IMG/VR virus record: IMGVR_UViG_3300036829_000104
Coordinates: 1 to 64,000 of that record
Length of the DNA: 64,000 nt
Direction: 5' to 3' (one strand)
Source: a virus
Shown here: positions 31,029 through 38,188 of the stretch, one piece after another
How positions within the stretch are numbered: position 1 is the stretch's first letter
Layout of the letters: every line of letters begins with the position of its first letter
Translations under genes and position numbers: made by a program
Notes under the pieces: model-generated
Seen by the model: the letters and a program-made list of their open reading frames with translations, nothing else
What the model was told of the DNA's origin: nothing
Databases searched by the model: none

Positions 31029-31430
31029 CTAGCGGACGAGAGTCGCATCCACGAAACGCTGCACAGGCTCGAAAAGCCCGTGCGGGACATACTCGGACAG
31101 CTCGCCGATCCGCACGAACTCCACCCGGTCATGCTCCTCCGGGTCGCCGATGTGCGGCGTCCCCGCGATCACGTCGCACGCCACATAGGACATGTGCCTC
31201 TTTGTGGCGGGGTGAATCCTGGAGCCCAGAAGCTGCCGCGCCTCCACGGTCAGGCCCGTCTCCTCCAGCGTCTCGCGGACCGCGGCCTCCTCGACCGATT
31301 CGCCCGGCTCGACACCGCCGCCAGGTAGTGCCCAGAGGACCGTCCCCTCCTGCTCCCGCCGCCGGGCCAGCAGCAGCCTGCCGTCCTGCACGATGACGGC
31401 GGATGCGATCGCGGGCTTGGCTTCAGACAT
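31029..31430 (-). CDS. Nudix hydrolase
   Basis: 133 residues with a complete Nudix box (GGGVEPGESVEEAAVRETLE ETGL, residues 37-59), including the catalytic REUxEE Glu residues. Hydrolyses nucleoside diphosphate-linked substrates; in AICEs, Nudix proteins (Pif of pSAM2) inhibit redundant transfer. Coupled to the HTH-Nudix gene by an 8-base overlap. Confidence 0.9.
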   Translation of the reverse strand: MSEAKPAIASAVIVQDGRLLLARRREQEGTVLWALPGGGVEPGESVEEAAVRETLEETGLTVEARQLLGSRIHPATKRHMSYVACDVIAGTPHIGDPEEHDRVEFVRIGELSEYVPHGLFEPVQRFVDATLVR

Positions 31431-32061
31431 GCTGGCCCTCCAGAGCCTCTAGGACCGGCGGGAAGATGCTCCCGCGCGGGATGTGCTGTTCGATCTCGGC
31501 CGCCGGCGCCCACATGACGCCGGCGTTCTCGTCCTCATCCTTGTTGACCGGCTCGCCGCTCACCCATGAGCATGCGAAGTACTCGCACCGGACGCCCGTG
31601 ACGGGATGAACCCTGCCGCCCAGGTGCTCCGTTACCGAGCATTCGACGCCCGTCTCTGCGAGCGTCTCCCGGACCGCAGTCACCGCCGGGTCGGCGCCGG
31701 TCTTCACAGTCCCGCAAGGGAAGCCCACCCGGATACCGCTGTTGTCGTCCCTCCGCCGCACCAGCAGCACGTCCGGGCCGCGCGTGACGATCGCCATCGC
31801 CACCCGGTACATCTGCGGGCCGACCGGGTTCTCCGGGCTGGACAGCTCCCCGAACCGCGACCGCTCCGCCGGCGACGCGGCGGCGTACGCCCGGTCCAGT
31901 GCCCGCTGTTGCGCGGCCCGCGGCCTGGTGCCAGGCTGCTCGGCCCATCCGGCGACGGTACGCGGGGCGACCTGAAGGCGTGCGGCGAAGCCCTCGGTGG
32001 TCACGCGCAGGGCAATGCGCAGGGCCGTCGCGTCCTGTCCAGTCCACGTCCGGCCTGCCAT
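31423..32061 (-). CDS. HTH-Nudix fusion, Pif-like, with degenerate Nudix box
   Basis: 212 residues. The N-terminal HTH (ALRVTTEGFAARLQVAPRTV AGW, about 15-40) is followed by a Nudix domain. Its box reads GTVKTGADPAVTAVRETLAE TGV: the usual Glu after GX5 is Ala and the first Glu of the EE pair is Ala, so hydrolysis may be weak or lost. This HTH plus Nudix order is the layout known for AICE transfer-inhibition proteins. Confidence 0.85.
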   Translation of the reverse strand: MAGRTWTGQDATALRIALRVTTEGFAARLQVAPRTVAGWAEQPGTRPRAAQQRALDRAYAAASPAERSRFGELSSPENPVGPQMYRVAMAIVTRGPDVLLVRRRDDNSGIRVGFPCGTVKTGADPAVTAVRETLAETGVECSVTEHLGGRVHPVTGVRCEYFACSWVSGEPVNKDEDENAGVMWAPAAEIEQHIPRGSIFPPVLEALEGQHV

Positions 32062-32130
32062 CTGGTTACCGCCTCAAACTGCAATGGTTCCGCATGGTGA
32101 TCATCGCCGCCGCGCGTTTGACTTAGCGGC

Positions 32131-32289
32131 ATGAGCCCGCAAGAACGCCGACGGCTCGCCGCGGCCCTCGATGTCATCGAGACGCGCCTCGAAGCTGTTG
32201 AGCGCGGCGTTGCCGACCTCACTGCCGAGCATGATGCGCCGTCTTCAGTTCGGCAAGCTCCCGCTCGACAGCCAGTAGCCGCTCGCTGA
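32131..32289 (+). CDS. Doubtful 52-residue coiled-coil protein
   Basis: MSPQERRRLAAALDVIETRL EAVERGVADLTAEHDA looks protein-like, but the frame runs antisense through the end of the GntR gene. The 32062-32218 gap shows nothing else. Confidence 0.25.
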   Translation: MSPQERRRLAAALDVIETRLEAVERGVADLTAEHDAPSSVRQAPARQPVAAR

Positions 32290-32560
32290 GGTTTTCCACT
32301 CTCGCGGCGATACCCGCGTCGGACGGGGGCGGCTTGCGCACGAACGTGCCCATGCCGTGAATCGTCTCGGCGATGCCGAGATCCCGCAGCACGCCGAGCG
32401 CCTTGTCGATCGTGCCCTTGGATGCCCCGTAGTGCTTCTCCAGCTCGGCATACGTGGGCATCTGCGCGTCCACGGGCCATTCACCGCCGTCGATGCGCTT
32501 GCGCAGATCGTCGGCGATATGCCGGTACACGGCCGGGTTCCTGCCTCCTCGCTGCACCAT
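32219..32560 (-). CDS. GntR-family regulator (KorSA-like)
   Basis: 113 residues: winged helix YRHIADDLRKRIDGGEW, MPTYAELEKHYGASKGTIDK ALGVL, TIHGMGTFVRK, then a C-terminal coiled coil (RLLAVERELAELKTA). Short GntR repressors of this type (KorSA in pSAM2) silence AICE transfer genes. It is divergent from the Xis-like gene over a repeat-rich region. Confidence 0.85.
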   Translation of the reverse strand: MVQRGGRNPAVYRHIADDLRKRIDGGEWPVDAQMPTYAELEKHYGASKGTIDKALGVLRDLGIAETIHGMGTFVRKPPPSDAGIAARVENLSERLLAVERELAELKTAHHARQ

Positions 32561-32703
32561 AAGGCACAGCGTAGAGGGCGGAACTTAATTAGGAAACCCA
32601 GGGGTGAGTTATCCCTTGACTCTCCTATGACAGTCATGGCAGACTCAAGACTGTCAAGGCGCTGCGGACGCTACCGCAGCAGGAGAGCGTGAGGACGGTA
32701 CGC
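32561..32703. promoter_or_regulatory. Divergent control region, GntR versus Xis-like
   Basis: Contains ATGAC-A-GTCAT (32627-32637), and TTGACT at 32616 that could be the -35 of the rightward promoter. CTTGAC and GTCAAG flank the palindrome, forming an outer inverted pair. Likely KorSA-type operators. Confidence 0.45.
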
Positions 32704-32970
32704 ATGCTTGAGACCCCCGTCAGCGAGTGGGTTGACCTCGGCTACATGGCCGACAAGACCGGCTTCGACGAGGTGACGCTGCGGCGCCTGATCGACTCCG
32801 GGGATCTCCCGGCAATGCAGGTCGCAGGCGCGACGCGCACTTCCCACAAGATCCCGCGCCGCCTGGTCGACGAGGCTTACGCCGCGGTGATGGCCGGCGC
32901 ACAGGTTGAGCTCCGCGCATTCGCCCGCAAGTGGGCCCAGCGCAACTCCGCATCCAAGGCGGTGGCATAG
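32704..32970 (+). CDS. Excisionase-like HTH protein
   Basis: 88 residues. LGYMADKTGFDEVTLRRLID SGDLPA is a MerR/Xis-type HTH, then a basic wing (TRTSHKIPRRLVDEAYA). The ATG has GAGG nine bases upstream; a GTG at 32689 is possible. First gene of the rightward AICE-like operon; may direct excision or activate transfer genes. Confidence 0.7.
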   Translation: MLETPVSEWVDLGYMADKTGFDEVTLRRLIDSGDLPAMQVAGATRTSHKIPRRLVDEAYAAVMAGAQVELRAFARKWAQRNSASKAVA

Positions 32971-33120
32971 ATGACCGCCGACCTCGACATCTGCCCGTCC
33001 TGCTGGCGCGAGCACCCGGACTCCGAGCCGTGCACGAGCCTCGCGCAGCGGGCCGCAGACAACACCGCGCTCCTCGCCCGCGAGGCCGCTGAGCGGCTGA
33101 CAGCGGAGGCATGTGACTGA
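32971..33120 (+). CDS. Small Cys-containing protein
   Basis: 49 residues: CPSCWREHPDSEPC then a helix (QRAADNTALLAREAAERLTA). The ATG follows the previous TAG directly. Possible zinc knuckle. Confidence 0.6.
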   Translation: MTADLDICPSCWREHPDSEPCTSLAQRAADNTALLAREAAERLTAEACD

Positions 33121-33162
33121 CATGGCCCGTTCCGCTGCAACCCCCCGAACCGAAGGAGCGCC

Positions 33163-33258
33163 ATGCGCGCTGACCCCAAGCCCCCGGACCCGGAGGACTG
33201 TGTCCTCTGCAACGTCCGGGGTGCCGGCTGCCCGTTCCACGGGCGCGGCTCCCGCTGA
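33163..33258 (+). CDS. 31-residue zinc-knuckle-like peptide
   Basis: MRADPKPPDPEDCVLCNVRG AGCPFHGRGSR with CxxC, C and H in finger spacing. Good Shine-Dalgarno (GAAGGAGCG) before the ATG. Confidence 0.45.
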   Translation: MRADPKPPDPEDCVLCNVRGAGCPFHGRGSR

Positions 33259-33338
33259 CCCGGAAATGACGAACGCCCCGCAGTGGTGGTGCACCCGGGG
33301 CGCTCTGAGCTATCCCAACCGCCTGGAAAGGAACTCTG

Positions 33339-33479
33339 ATGCGCAACCTAGCACGCCTGTCACTCCTGCGCCCCCTGACTCGCCGGCGCGCCGTCCGGAC
33401 GCTGACCGCCGAGGCGATCGCCGCCGCGGAGCAATCCGGCTACAACCGGGCGAAGGCCGAGATGGCGTCGTCGTCATGA
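33339..33479 (+). CDS. Hypothetical basic protein
   Basis: 46 residues, Arg-rich start (RPLTRRRAVRTLTAEAIAAA). AAAGGAA precedes the ATG and its TGA overlaps the next ATG. A GC-rich hairpin-like stretch at 33270-33305 precedes it. Confidence 0.5.
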   Translation: MRNLARLSLLRPLTRRRAVRTLTAEAIAAAEQSGYNRAKAEMASSS

Positions 33480-33652
33480 CACCCGCCTCCGTCACGCAGA
33501 TCAACACCAGGCAGGACATGTCCCGCTGGACCCGCGACCACGCCGACAAGCCCGGCATCAACTGGTCCACCGAGGCTGGCCCCGGCGGAACGATGATCAT
33601 CGTCGAGCACGAGGCGGACCGCACGACCGCGGGAACCGGGGTGCCGGCATGA
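33476..33652 (+). CDS. Hypothetical protein
   Basis: 58 residues; MSRWTRDHADKPGINWSTEA then a strand (GGTMIIVEHEADR). ATGA overlaps at both ends. Confidence 0.6.
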   Translation: MTPASVTQINTRQDMSRWTRDHADKPGINWSTEAGPGGTMIIVEHEADRTTAGTGVPA

Positions 33653-33885
33653 GCACGCGCAAGCGCACCAGCGGGCCGGACTTCATGGAGACCATGGCCC
33701 ACGGGAACGACATCAACGCGATCCGCATGGCCGCCCTCGACATAGCCCGCGACCTGTACGGGCCGAACGCCCGGCTGGCGATCGAGGACACCGGGACCAT
33801 CCAGAAGGCGGTCGCGACGCACAAGGGCCGCTTCTGTGCCCACGTGACGGTCCGCTGCCTCGACTACCCGGCGGAGGAGCTGTGA
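33649..33885 (+). CDS. Hypothetical protein
   Basis: 78 residues, helical start (NAIRMAALDIARDLYGPNA), then strands with HVTVRCLDYPAEEL. Overlaps the WhiB gene (GTGA). Confidence 0.65.
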   Translation: MSTRKRTSGPDFMETMAHGNDINAIRMAALDIARDLYGPNARLAIEDTGTIQKAVATHKGRFCAHVTVRCLDYPAEEL

Positions 33886-34370
33886 GCGCGAACCGCACAA
33901 GCCTCCAGTTCAGCCCCGGCGCCGCAGGCCCGGTGCTGCGGGAAGACCTGTCGTGGCAGGACGGGGCGGCCTGCCAGTACACCGACCCCGAGATTTTCTT
34001 CATCGAGAAGGGCGGCAGCCCGGCGCCCGCGAAGCGCGTCTGCCGAGGCTGTGACATCCGCGTGACCTGCCTGCAGTGGGCGCTCGACACCCGGGAGCGG
34101 TTCGGGATCCTCGGCGGCATGTCAGAGCAGCAGCGGCGCGGCATTCTCCGGCTCGGCCTCACCGCGGCCGAGGCGATCGCGGAGGACGGCAGCCGGCGCC
34201 TGCGGAATGCGGCGCAGGAAGCCGCACGGCAGGACCAGCGCAATGAACGGGACCGTCAGCAGCGCGCCGGGGCGCGCGCGATGGCCGCCGGCTCGGGTAC
34301 CCCGGCGCCTCAGCTCAGAGACGAGGGCGGCCAGTTCCTCGCTCAGGTATCAGCGGCAAAAGCCGCGTAA
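33882..34370 (+). CDS. WhiB-family iron-sulfur regulator
   Basis: 162 residues. Four cysteines (Cys31, Cys54, Cys57, Cys63) in WhiB spacing bind a [4Fe-4S] cluster. GILGGMS (75-81) is the variant of the conserved G[VI]WGG turn. The long basic C-terminal tail (QEAARQDQRNERDRQQRAGA) could bind DNA. WhiB proteins occur only in actinobacteria and their phages. Starts at the GTG overlapping the upstream stop. It may tune transfer genes or host sigma-factor interaction. Confidence 0.9.
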   Translation: MSANRTSLQFSPGAAGPVLREDLSWQDGAACQYTDPEIFFIEKGGSPAPAKRVCRGCDIRVTCLQWALDTRERFGILGGMSEQQRRGILRLGLTAAEAIAEDGSRRLRNAAQEAARQDQRNERDRQQRAGARAMAAGSGTPAPQLRDEGGQFLAQVSAAKAA

Positions 34371-34384
34371 CGAAAGGAAACCCT

Positions 34385-34582
34385 GTGAAAACCTTTATCG
34401 GCGTCGTCGTGATCGTGGTCGACGCCATCGTGGTGAAGGCGCTGATGATCGCCCAGCATGCCCCGCACGCCGGCAACAAGGTGGCGGAAGCCGCAGTCGT
34501 TCTCTTCGTCGCCAACGTGGTGATCTTCTGGCAGCTCAGCAAGGCGAAGAAGGCCACAACCCCGTTCGGCGGTTCCCGGTGA
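34385..34582 (+). CDS. Two-span membrane protein
   Basis: 65 residues from GTG, with AAAGGAAA upstream. Spans TFIGVVVIVVDAIVVKALM and AAVVLFVANVVIFWQL. Part of a run of small membrane proteins typical of AICE transfer operons. Confidence 0.7.
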   Translation: MKTFIGVVVIVVDAIVVKALMIAQHAPHAGNKVAEAAVVLFVANVVIFWQLSKAKKATTPFGGSR

Positions 34583-34800
34583 AGGCGACCGCCCCGCCGG
34601 AGCGCGTGAACTGGCCGTCGGTCGTCGCCGTGTTCGTCGCGCTGCTGATCCTCATCGCGGGGGTCGCGGGGATGGTCGGCTTCGTCCACGCCCATAACTG
34701 GCTTGGCGTCGCCGACATCATCGGCTCGTGGCTGCTGGCGATCGGCGTGGGATTGGTCGCCGAGCGGATCACGCGCCCCCGCGCGAGGGGGCAGCGGTGA
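34579..34800 (+). CDS. Two-span membrane protein
   Basis: 73 residues from a GTG in a GTGA junction; spans VVAVFVALLILIAGVAGMV and VADIIGSWLLAIGVGLVA, basic tail RITRPRARGQR. Confidence 0.7.
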   Translation: MKATAPPERVNWPSVVAVFVALLILIAGVAGMVGFVHAHNWLGVADIIGSWLLAIGVGLVAERITRPRARGQR

Positions 34801-34928
34801 CACGCGAACTCGTGCTCGCCGCCGCGCACACCGCCGCCGCGCACCAGTCGAACATCCCCAGCTGGATCGCCCTCATCGGGGGCGCACTCCTCATCGCGCT
34901 GATCATCCGCGGGAAGAAGAGGAGCTGA
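34797..34928 (+). CDS. 43-residue single-span membrane protein
   Basis: GTG in a GTGA junction; span WIALIGGALLIALIIRGKKR. Probably a small Spd-type spread component. Confidence 0.65.
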   Translation: MTRELVLAAAHTAAAHQSNIPSWIALIGGALLIALIIRGKKRS

Positions 34929-34934
34929 CCGCTG

Positions 34935-35483
34935 ATGCGCAGGTACCGCTACCCGTACCGCCGCAGCGACGTCAGCCCGCGGGCGGTTGCCGTGGTGCTG
35001 GGCGCGGTCGTGGTGCTGGCGGCGGTGCACGCGCACTCGCCGGCCGGGACCGGCGGCACGCACGCCGGGAAACGGCATGCGGCCTCCCCGTCCCGGGAAG
35101 CCCGGACCGCGGTCGCCTACGCCGAATCCAAGGTCGGCCGGGTGCCGTACGTGTGGGGCGGCGTCACCAACGCCGGGATGGACTGCTCGGGCCTGACGTG
35201 GAACGCGTGGGGCGATGCCGGGGTGCACATCGCCCGCACCTCCCAGGACCAGTGGGCGACCGAGCACCGGGTCTCCAGCCCCGCAGCCGGGGACCTGGTG
35301 TTCTTCGCCGGCGTGGACGGAACCGCCGAGGCCCCCGGGCACGTGGGGATCGTCACCAACCCGTCCCGGCACCTGATGATCGACGCCTACGGCGCCGGAA
35401 CTTACGTCCGCTCCGACACCTACGGACTCGCGTCCTCGGCACCGGGGCTGTCCGCCGTCATCGGCTACACCAGCCCCGCATAA
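34935..35483 (+). CDS. NlpC/P60 cell-wall hydrolase
   Basis: 182 residues. The N-terminal span (AVAVVLGAVVVLAAVHA) suggests membrane anchoring or secretion; the C-terminal NlpC/P60 domain holds Cys84 (GMDCSGLTW), His136 (GHVGIV) and PYVWGG. Such enzymes open peptidoglycan. In AICEs they sit beside TraB and are thought to let DNA pass during mating; in phages they act as endolysins. The membrane-protein context favours transfer. Confidence 0.9.
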   Translation: MRRYRYPYRRSDVSPRAVAVVLGAVVVLAAVHAHSPAGTGGTHAGKRHAASPSREARTAVAYAESKVGRVPYVWGGVTNAGMDCSGLTWNAWGDAGVHIARTSQDQWATEHRVSSPAAGDLVFFAGVDGTAEAPGHVGIVTNPSRHLMIDAYGAGTYVRSDTYGLASSAPGLSAVIGYTSPA

Positions 35484-35519
35484 CCCCCATCCGCCACCAC
35501 TCCCGAAGGAGAGCACATC

Positions 35520-35711
35520 ATGTTCCTCGTCAAGGCGGCTGTCATCGTCGCCATCGGCCTGTTCGTCGCGGCCTACGGGGCCGACCACGTCGCCGCCGCG
35601 ATGAACATCCCGGTTAACAGCGCCCCGATCACCGTGCTTGCGGTCGCAATCGAGGTCGTGTTCAACGTCGCCGTCTACCTGGTCCTGCGTCGCCGCGACG
35701 CCAGGTCCTGA
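35520..35711 (+). CDS. Two-span membrane protein
   Basis: 63 residues; spans VKAAVIVAIGLFVAAYGA and ITVLAVAIEVVFNVAVYLVL. GAAGGAGAG precedes the ATG. Confidence 0.7.
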   Translation: MFLVKAAVIVAIGLFVAAYGADHVAAAMNIPVNSAPITVLAVAIEVVFNVAVYLVLRRRDARS

Positions 35712-35742
35712 CCAGGTTCATCGTGCTGAGGGGCCGCAGCGA

Positions 35743-36030
35743 ATGAGCACCCGCGCCGCGCTGATCTCCGGGACCGTCCTGTCGGTCGCCGTCACCTGCG
35801 CATGGTCGTGGACGGCGGACGCGCTCGCGGGGCCGATTCCGGATCCGCACCTCGGGACTGGGCTGCGCGCGGATTACGCGCAGCTCGCCGACTCGGCCGC
35901 AGGCGGCCCCGGGATCGCGCTGTTCGCCACGATCGCCGCGATCTACACGCTGTGCCTGTTCGTCTCCGGACTGCGGCGGATCCGCCGGGAGCAGGCCGCG
36001 CGGGAGCAGATGGCGGGTGATCGCCGGTGA
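35743..36030 (+). CDS. Membrane protein
   Basis: 95 residues; spans ISGTVLSVAVTCAWSW and IALFATIAAIYTLCLFVSGL, basic C-terminus. GAGGGG before the ATG; GTGA overlap at the end. Confidence 0.65.
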   Translation: MSTRAALISGTVLSVAVTCAWSWTADALAGPIPDPHLGTGLRADYAQLADSAAGGPGIALFATIAAIYTLCLFVSGLRRIRREQAAREQMAGDRR

Positions 36031-36557
36031 GGCGCTACACGACCCATTCCCGGTCGGGCGGCTCGGACTCGGGCGTGACCGCTGTCCTGGTGATCGCCGG
36101 GATCATTGCGGTCGCCGGCGCCGGCAAGGGAGCCGCGGCAGTCGTGACACACCACCACCACTCGGCGCACGTCACCGCCGCCGCGGTCACGTCCGGCAGC
36201 GAGCGGGCGTTCATCCGCGCGGTCCTCGCCGACCTCGGCGCCCCGGTCAACTCGGCGAACACGGCATCGCTGGCCGGATGGTTCACCCGCGAGTTCCCGG
36301 CGTGGCCGCCGTACGCAGCCGAGAACCCTATGTCGTCCACCCAGCGGATGCCCGGCAGCACCACCTACAACAGCGTCGGCGTCCAGAACTACCCGACAGC
36401 CTCCGAGGGCGCGCATGCAACTGCGATAACCCTCGCGAACGGCTACTACCCGCGCGTCGTCGCCGCCCTGCGCTCTGGCCGGGGCCTGTGCGGCAACCCC
36501 TCTATCGCCGGCGAACTACTCACCTGGTCCGGCAACGGCTATTCGGAGGTGTGCTGA
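36027..36557 (+). CDS. Membrane-anchored protein with AICE/phage C-terminal domain
   Basis: 176 residues; one span (VTAVLVIAGIIAVAGAGKGA), a His-rich linker and a C-terminal domain (IRAVLADLGAPVNSANTASL, MPGSTTYNSVGVQNYPTASE, TLANGYYPRVVAALRSG). The phrase NSVGVQNY...NGYYP recurs in actinobacterial transfer and phage proteins and looks lysozyme-like. The last 40 bases are duplicated in decayed form at 37170. Confidence 0.7.
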   Translation: MRRYTTHSRSGGSDSGVTAVLVIAGIIAVAGAGKGAAAVVTHHHHSAHVTAAAVTSGSERAFIRAVLADLGAPVNSANTASLAGWFTREFPAWPPYAAENPMSSTQRMPGSTTYNSVGVQNYPTASEGAHATAITLANGYYPRVVAALRSGRGLCGNPSIAGELLTWSGNGYSEVC

Positions 36558-36560
36558 TTT

Positions 36561-38114
36561 ATGACCGTGACACCGTTCCCTGCACGGCAGCACGCCGACC
36601 GGACGGCTCCGGCGGCGAGTGACTACGCCTCGTACCGAGACCTGTCTGACGACGCGTACCGGGCTCTCCCGGACCACGCCATGCTCAGCGTGTCGGCCGA
36701 GTTCTCCGACGTGCCGCACGCGATCGGCTACGCGGACAGCCCCGCCGGACTGCTGCCTATCATCCGCGGGATCCCGGCCTCGTACCCGGCAGCGACCGAG
36801 GCGGATCTGGCATGGCTGGAAGACGGGATCCAGCACGAGGCGCAGCATGCCGCCGCGGCCACTGTGCTGGGATGCTCCAGCCGCTTCTGCATCACCATGA
36901 CACCGCTCCCGGGCGGCGGCGTGCACGCCAGGCCGTGTTGCTCATGGGTGTCTCGCCGGCCGCTCAGCAAACTCGCCATCGCGTCGATTGCCGCCGCGCC
37001 CTCAGACCCGTCACCGGACGACCTCGCGGACTTGCGCCGCATGGGATACCGCGACGCGGACGACGTGGCCGAGCGCATCCGCAGGTTCAACCGCCGCGCC
37101 CGGTACCCGTTGCCACTGCCGGCCGGCGCGCAAAACGGCTATCGAGGCGGAGCACGCGGCTGGAGGCGCCGAGTTCCTCACCTGATCCGGCGACGACTAT
37201 TCGGAGGTCTAACCATGTCAACCACTGAGAACAGAATCCCTGAGCTGCGGGTGCGCCGCGGGGTAAGCCACGCGGTCACCTCGGCCGGGCTCATCCTCGG
37301 CACGTTCATAGCGGTCCTGGCCATGACGAACGGGCTGCGGCTGCGCCTCGGCGGTATGCCCGAGCTTCCCGGCGTCGTCTTCGGCGCGCTGCTCGTGTGG
37401 GCGCTGTTCGTGGCCGCGGCGTTCCTGCTGGCCGAGATGACCCGCCGCCATCACAAGACGGCGGCCCGGTATGCGGCGCGGCAGGGGAGCCGCGGCGCGT
37501 CCGCTGGCGGCCAGGCCCTCCGCAGGCAGGCGCTGGTGCTCTTTGAGATCGGCGTCGCGTGGGCCGGGCCCCGGTGGCATACCCGGACGACCAGAACCCG
37601 CAGCGCGCCGGATGATGTCACGCCGGCAGCGCCCGTAAGCCCCTCCGCGGACAACGCGGAGGTCAGTCAACCCGAAGGAGAAGACATGACGACACCACTA
37701 TCCGGACGCGGCCGTGTCAGCCGCATCGCCCCTGACCGGCGGGCGCGGCGCGTCGCATCCCGCACCGGCGGCCCGATCTCGACACTGTGGGCCGCACTGG
37801 AACGCCGCGCCTTGGACTTCGACCCTGAAGGCGAAGGCGATTACCTCGACTATCTGAATGAGGACACCGTCGGCATCTCCGCCCTAGCGGAGGCAAATGT
37901 CGAAGTGTACGGAGGCATGACCAACGACAAGGGAGCCGACCCGCAGGCCGTGGCCGCGTTCCACGACTACGCCGACGCCTTGGTGCACGCCGCCGAGATG
38001 GCCACCGCCGCTAAGAAGGCGTGGACCGAGCGCTACGAACTGCCGCGCGAGTCCGCCGCCGAAGGCGTCCAGATGACGCACGACGGCCGGTTCATCACCG
38101 GCGAAGGCGACTAG
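36561..38114 (+). CDS. Composite open frame: HEAxH protein, membrane protein and helical protein in one frame
   Basis: 517 codons without a stop but built like three genes. Residues 1-190 contain QHEAQHAAAATVLG, an HExxH-type metallopeptidase motif as in M41/ImmA-like proteins. Residues 219-300 hold two membrane spans after an internal ATG with GGAGG (37215). Residues 376-517 form a soluble helical protein after an ATG with GAAGGAG (37686). The first part seems to lose its frame near 37120: the natural-looking end KTAIEAEHAAGGAEFLT lies in the +1 frame and stops at 37185. It may be a true fusion, nested starts, or a recent indel. Confidence 0.5.
   Translation: MTVTPFPARQHADRTAPAASDYASYRDLSDDAYRALPDHAMLSVSAEFSDVPHAIGYADSPAGLLPIIRGIPASYPAATEADLAWLEDGIQHEAQHAAAATVLGCSSRFCITMTPLPGGGVHARPCCSWVSRRPLSKLAIASIAAAPSDPSPDDLADLRRMGYRDADDVAERIRRFNRRARYPLPLPAGAQNGYRGGARGWRRRVPHLIRRRLFGGLTMSTTENRIPELRVRRGVSHAVTSAGLILGTFIAVLAMTNGLRLRLGGMPELPGVVFGALLVWALFVAAAFLLAEMTRRHHKTAARYAARQGSRGASAGGQALRRQALVLFEIGVAWAGPRWHTRTTRTRSAPDDVTPAAPVSPSADNAEVSQPEGEDMTTPLSGRGRVSRIAPDRRARRVASRTGGPISTLWAALERRALDFDPEGEGDYLDYLNEDTVGISALAEANVEVYGGMTNDKGADPQAVAAFHDYADALVHAAEMATAAKKAWTERYELPRESAAEGVQMTHDGRFITGEGD
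37170..37208 (+). repeat. Decayed copy of the end of the 36027-36557 gene
   Basis: About 39 bases closely match 36510-36550, which encode the upstream gene's last residues (LTWSGNGYSEV). Here the Trp codon is TGA and the reading frame differs. The copy supplies the Shine-Dalgarno GGAGG used by the ATG at 37215. Confidence 0.6.
37215..38114 (+). CDS. Internal-start membrane protein within the composite frame
   Basis: Starts MSTTENRIPELRVRRGVSHA with GGAGG nine bases upstream. Two spans (VTSAGLILGTFIAVLAMT, VVFGALLVWALFVAAAFLL), then a basic region. No stop before 38114, so translation from here would also include the helical C-terminal part. Confidence 0.4.
   Translation: MSTTENRIPELRVRRGVSHAVTSAGLILGTFIAVLAMTNGLRLRLGGMPELPGVVFGALLVWALFVAAAFLLAEMTRRHHKTAARYAARQGSRGASAGGQALRRQALVLFEIGVAWAGPRWHTRTTRTRSAPDDVTPAAPVSPSADNAEVSQPEGEDMTTPLSGRGRVSRIAPDRRARRVASRTGGPISTLWAALERRALDFDPEGEGDYLDYLNEDTVGISALAEANVEVYGGMTNDKGADPQAVAAFHDYADALVHAAEMATAAKKAWTERYELPRESAAEGVQMTHDGRFITGEGD
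37686..38114 (+). CDS. Helical protein ending MTHDGRFITGEGD
   Basis: 142 residues with the strong Shine-Dalgarno GAAGGAG six bases before ATG. Helical (LVHAAEMATAAKKAWTERYE); the last 14 residues are repeated almost exactly inside the frame at 40581, suggesting an exchanged C-terminal tag. Confidence 0.55.
   Translation: MTTPLSGRGRVSRIAPDRRARRVASRTGGPISTLWAALERRALDFDPEGEGDYLDYLNEDTVGISALAEANVEVYGGMTNDKGADPQAVAAFHDYADALVHAAEMATAAKKAWTERYELPRESAAEGVQMTHDGRFITGEGD
38070..38111 (+). repeat. 42-bp repeat encoding QMTHDGRF(I/V)TGEGD, copy 1
   Basis: Near-identical to 41232-41273. Here a TAG follows directly; at copy 2 the frame continues. Confidence 0.7.
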
Positions 38115-38188
38115 CCCTCACCCACCGTTCCCCGCCGCCGTGCGCTTGCCCGGCGGCGGGGACCTGACCAGAAGCGGAAGGAAGTCCA

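Noticed and set aside
33270-33305. GCCCCG/CGGGGC hairpin as a terminator
   Set aside because: Stem of six with a 14-base loop and no tail; transcription must continue into the next coupled genes.
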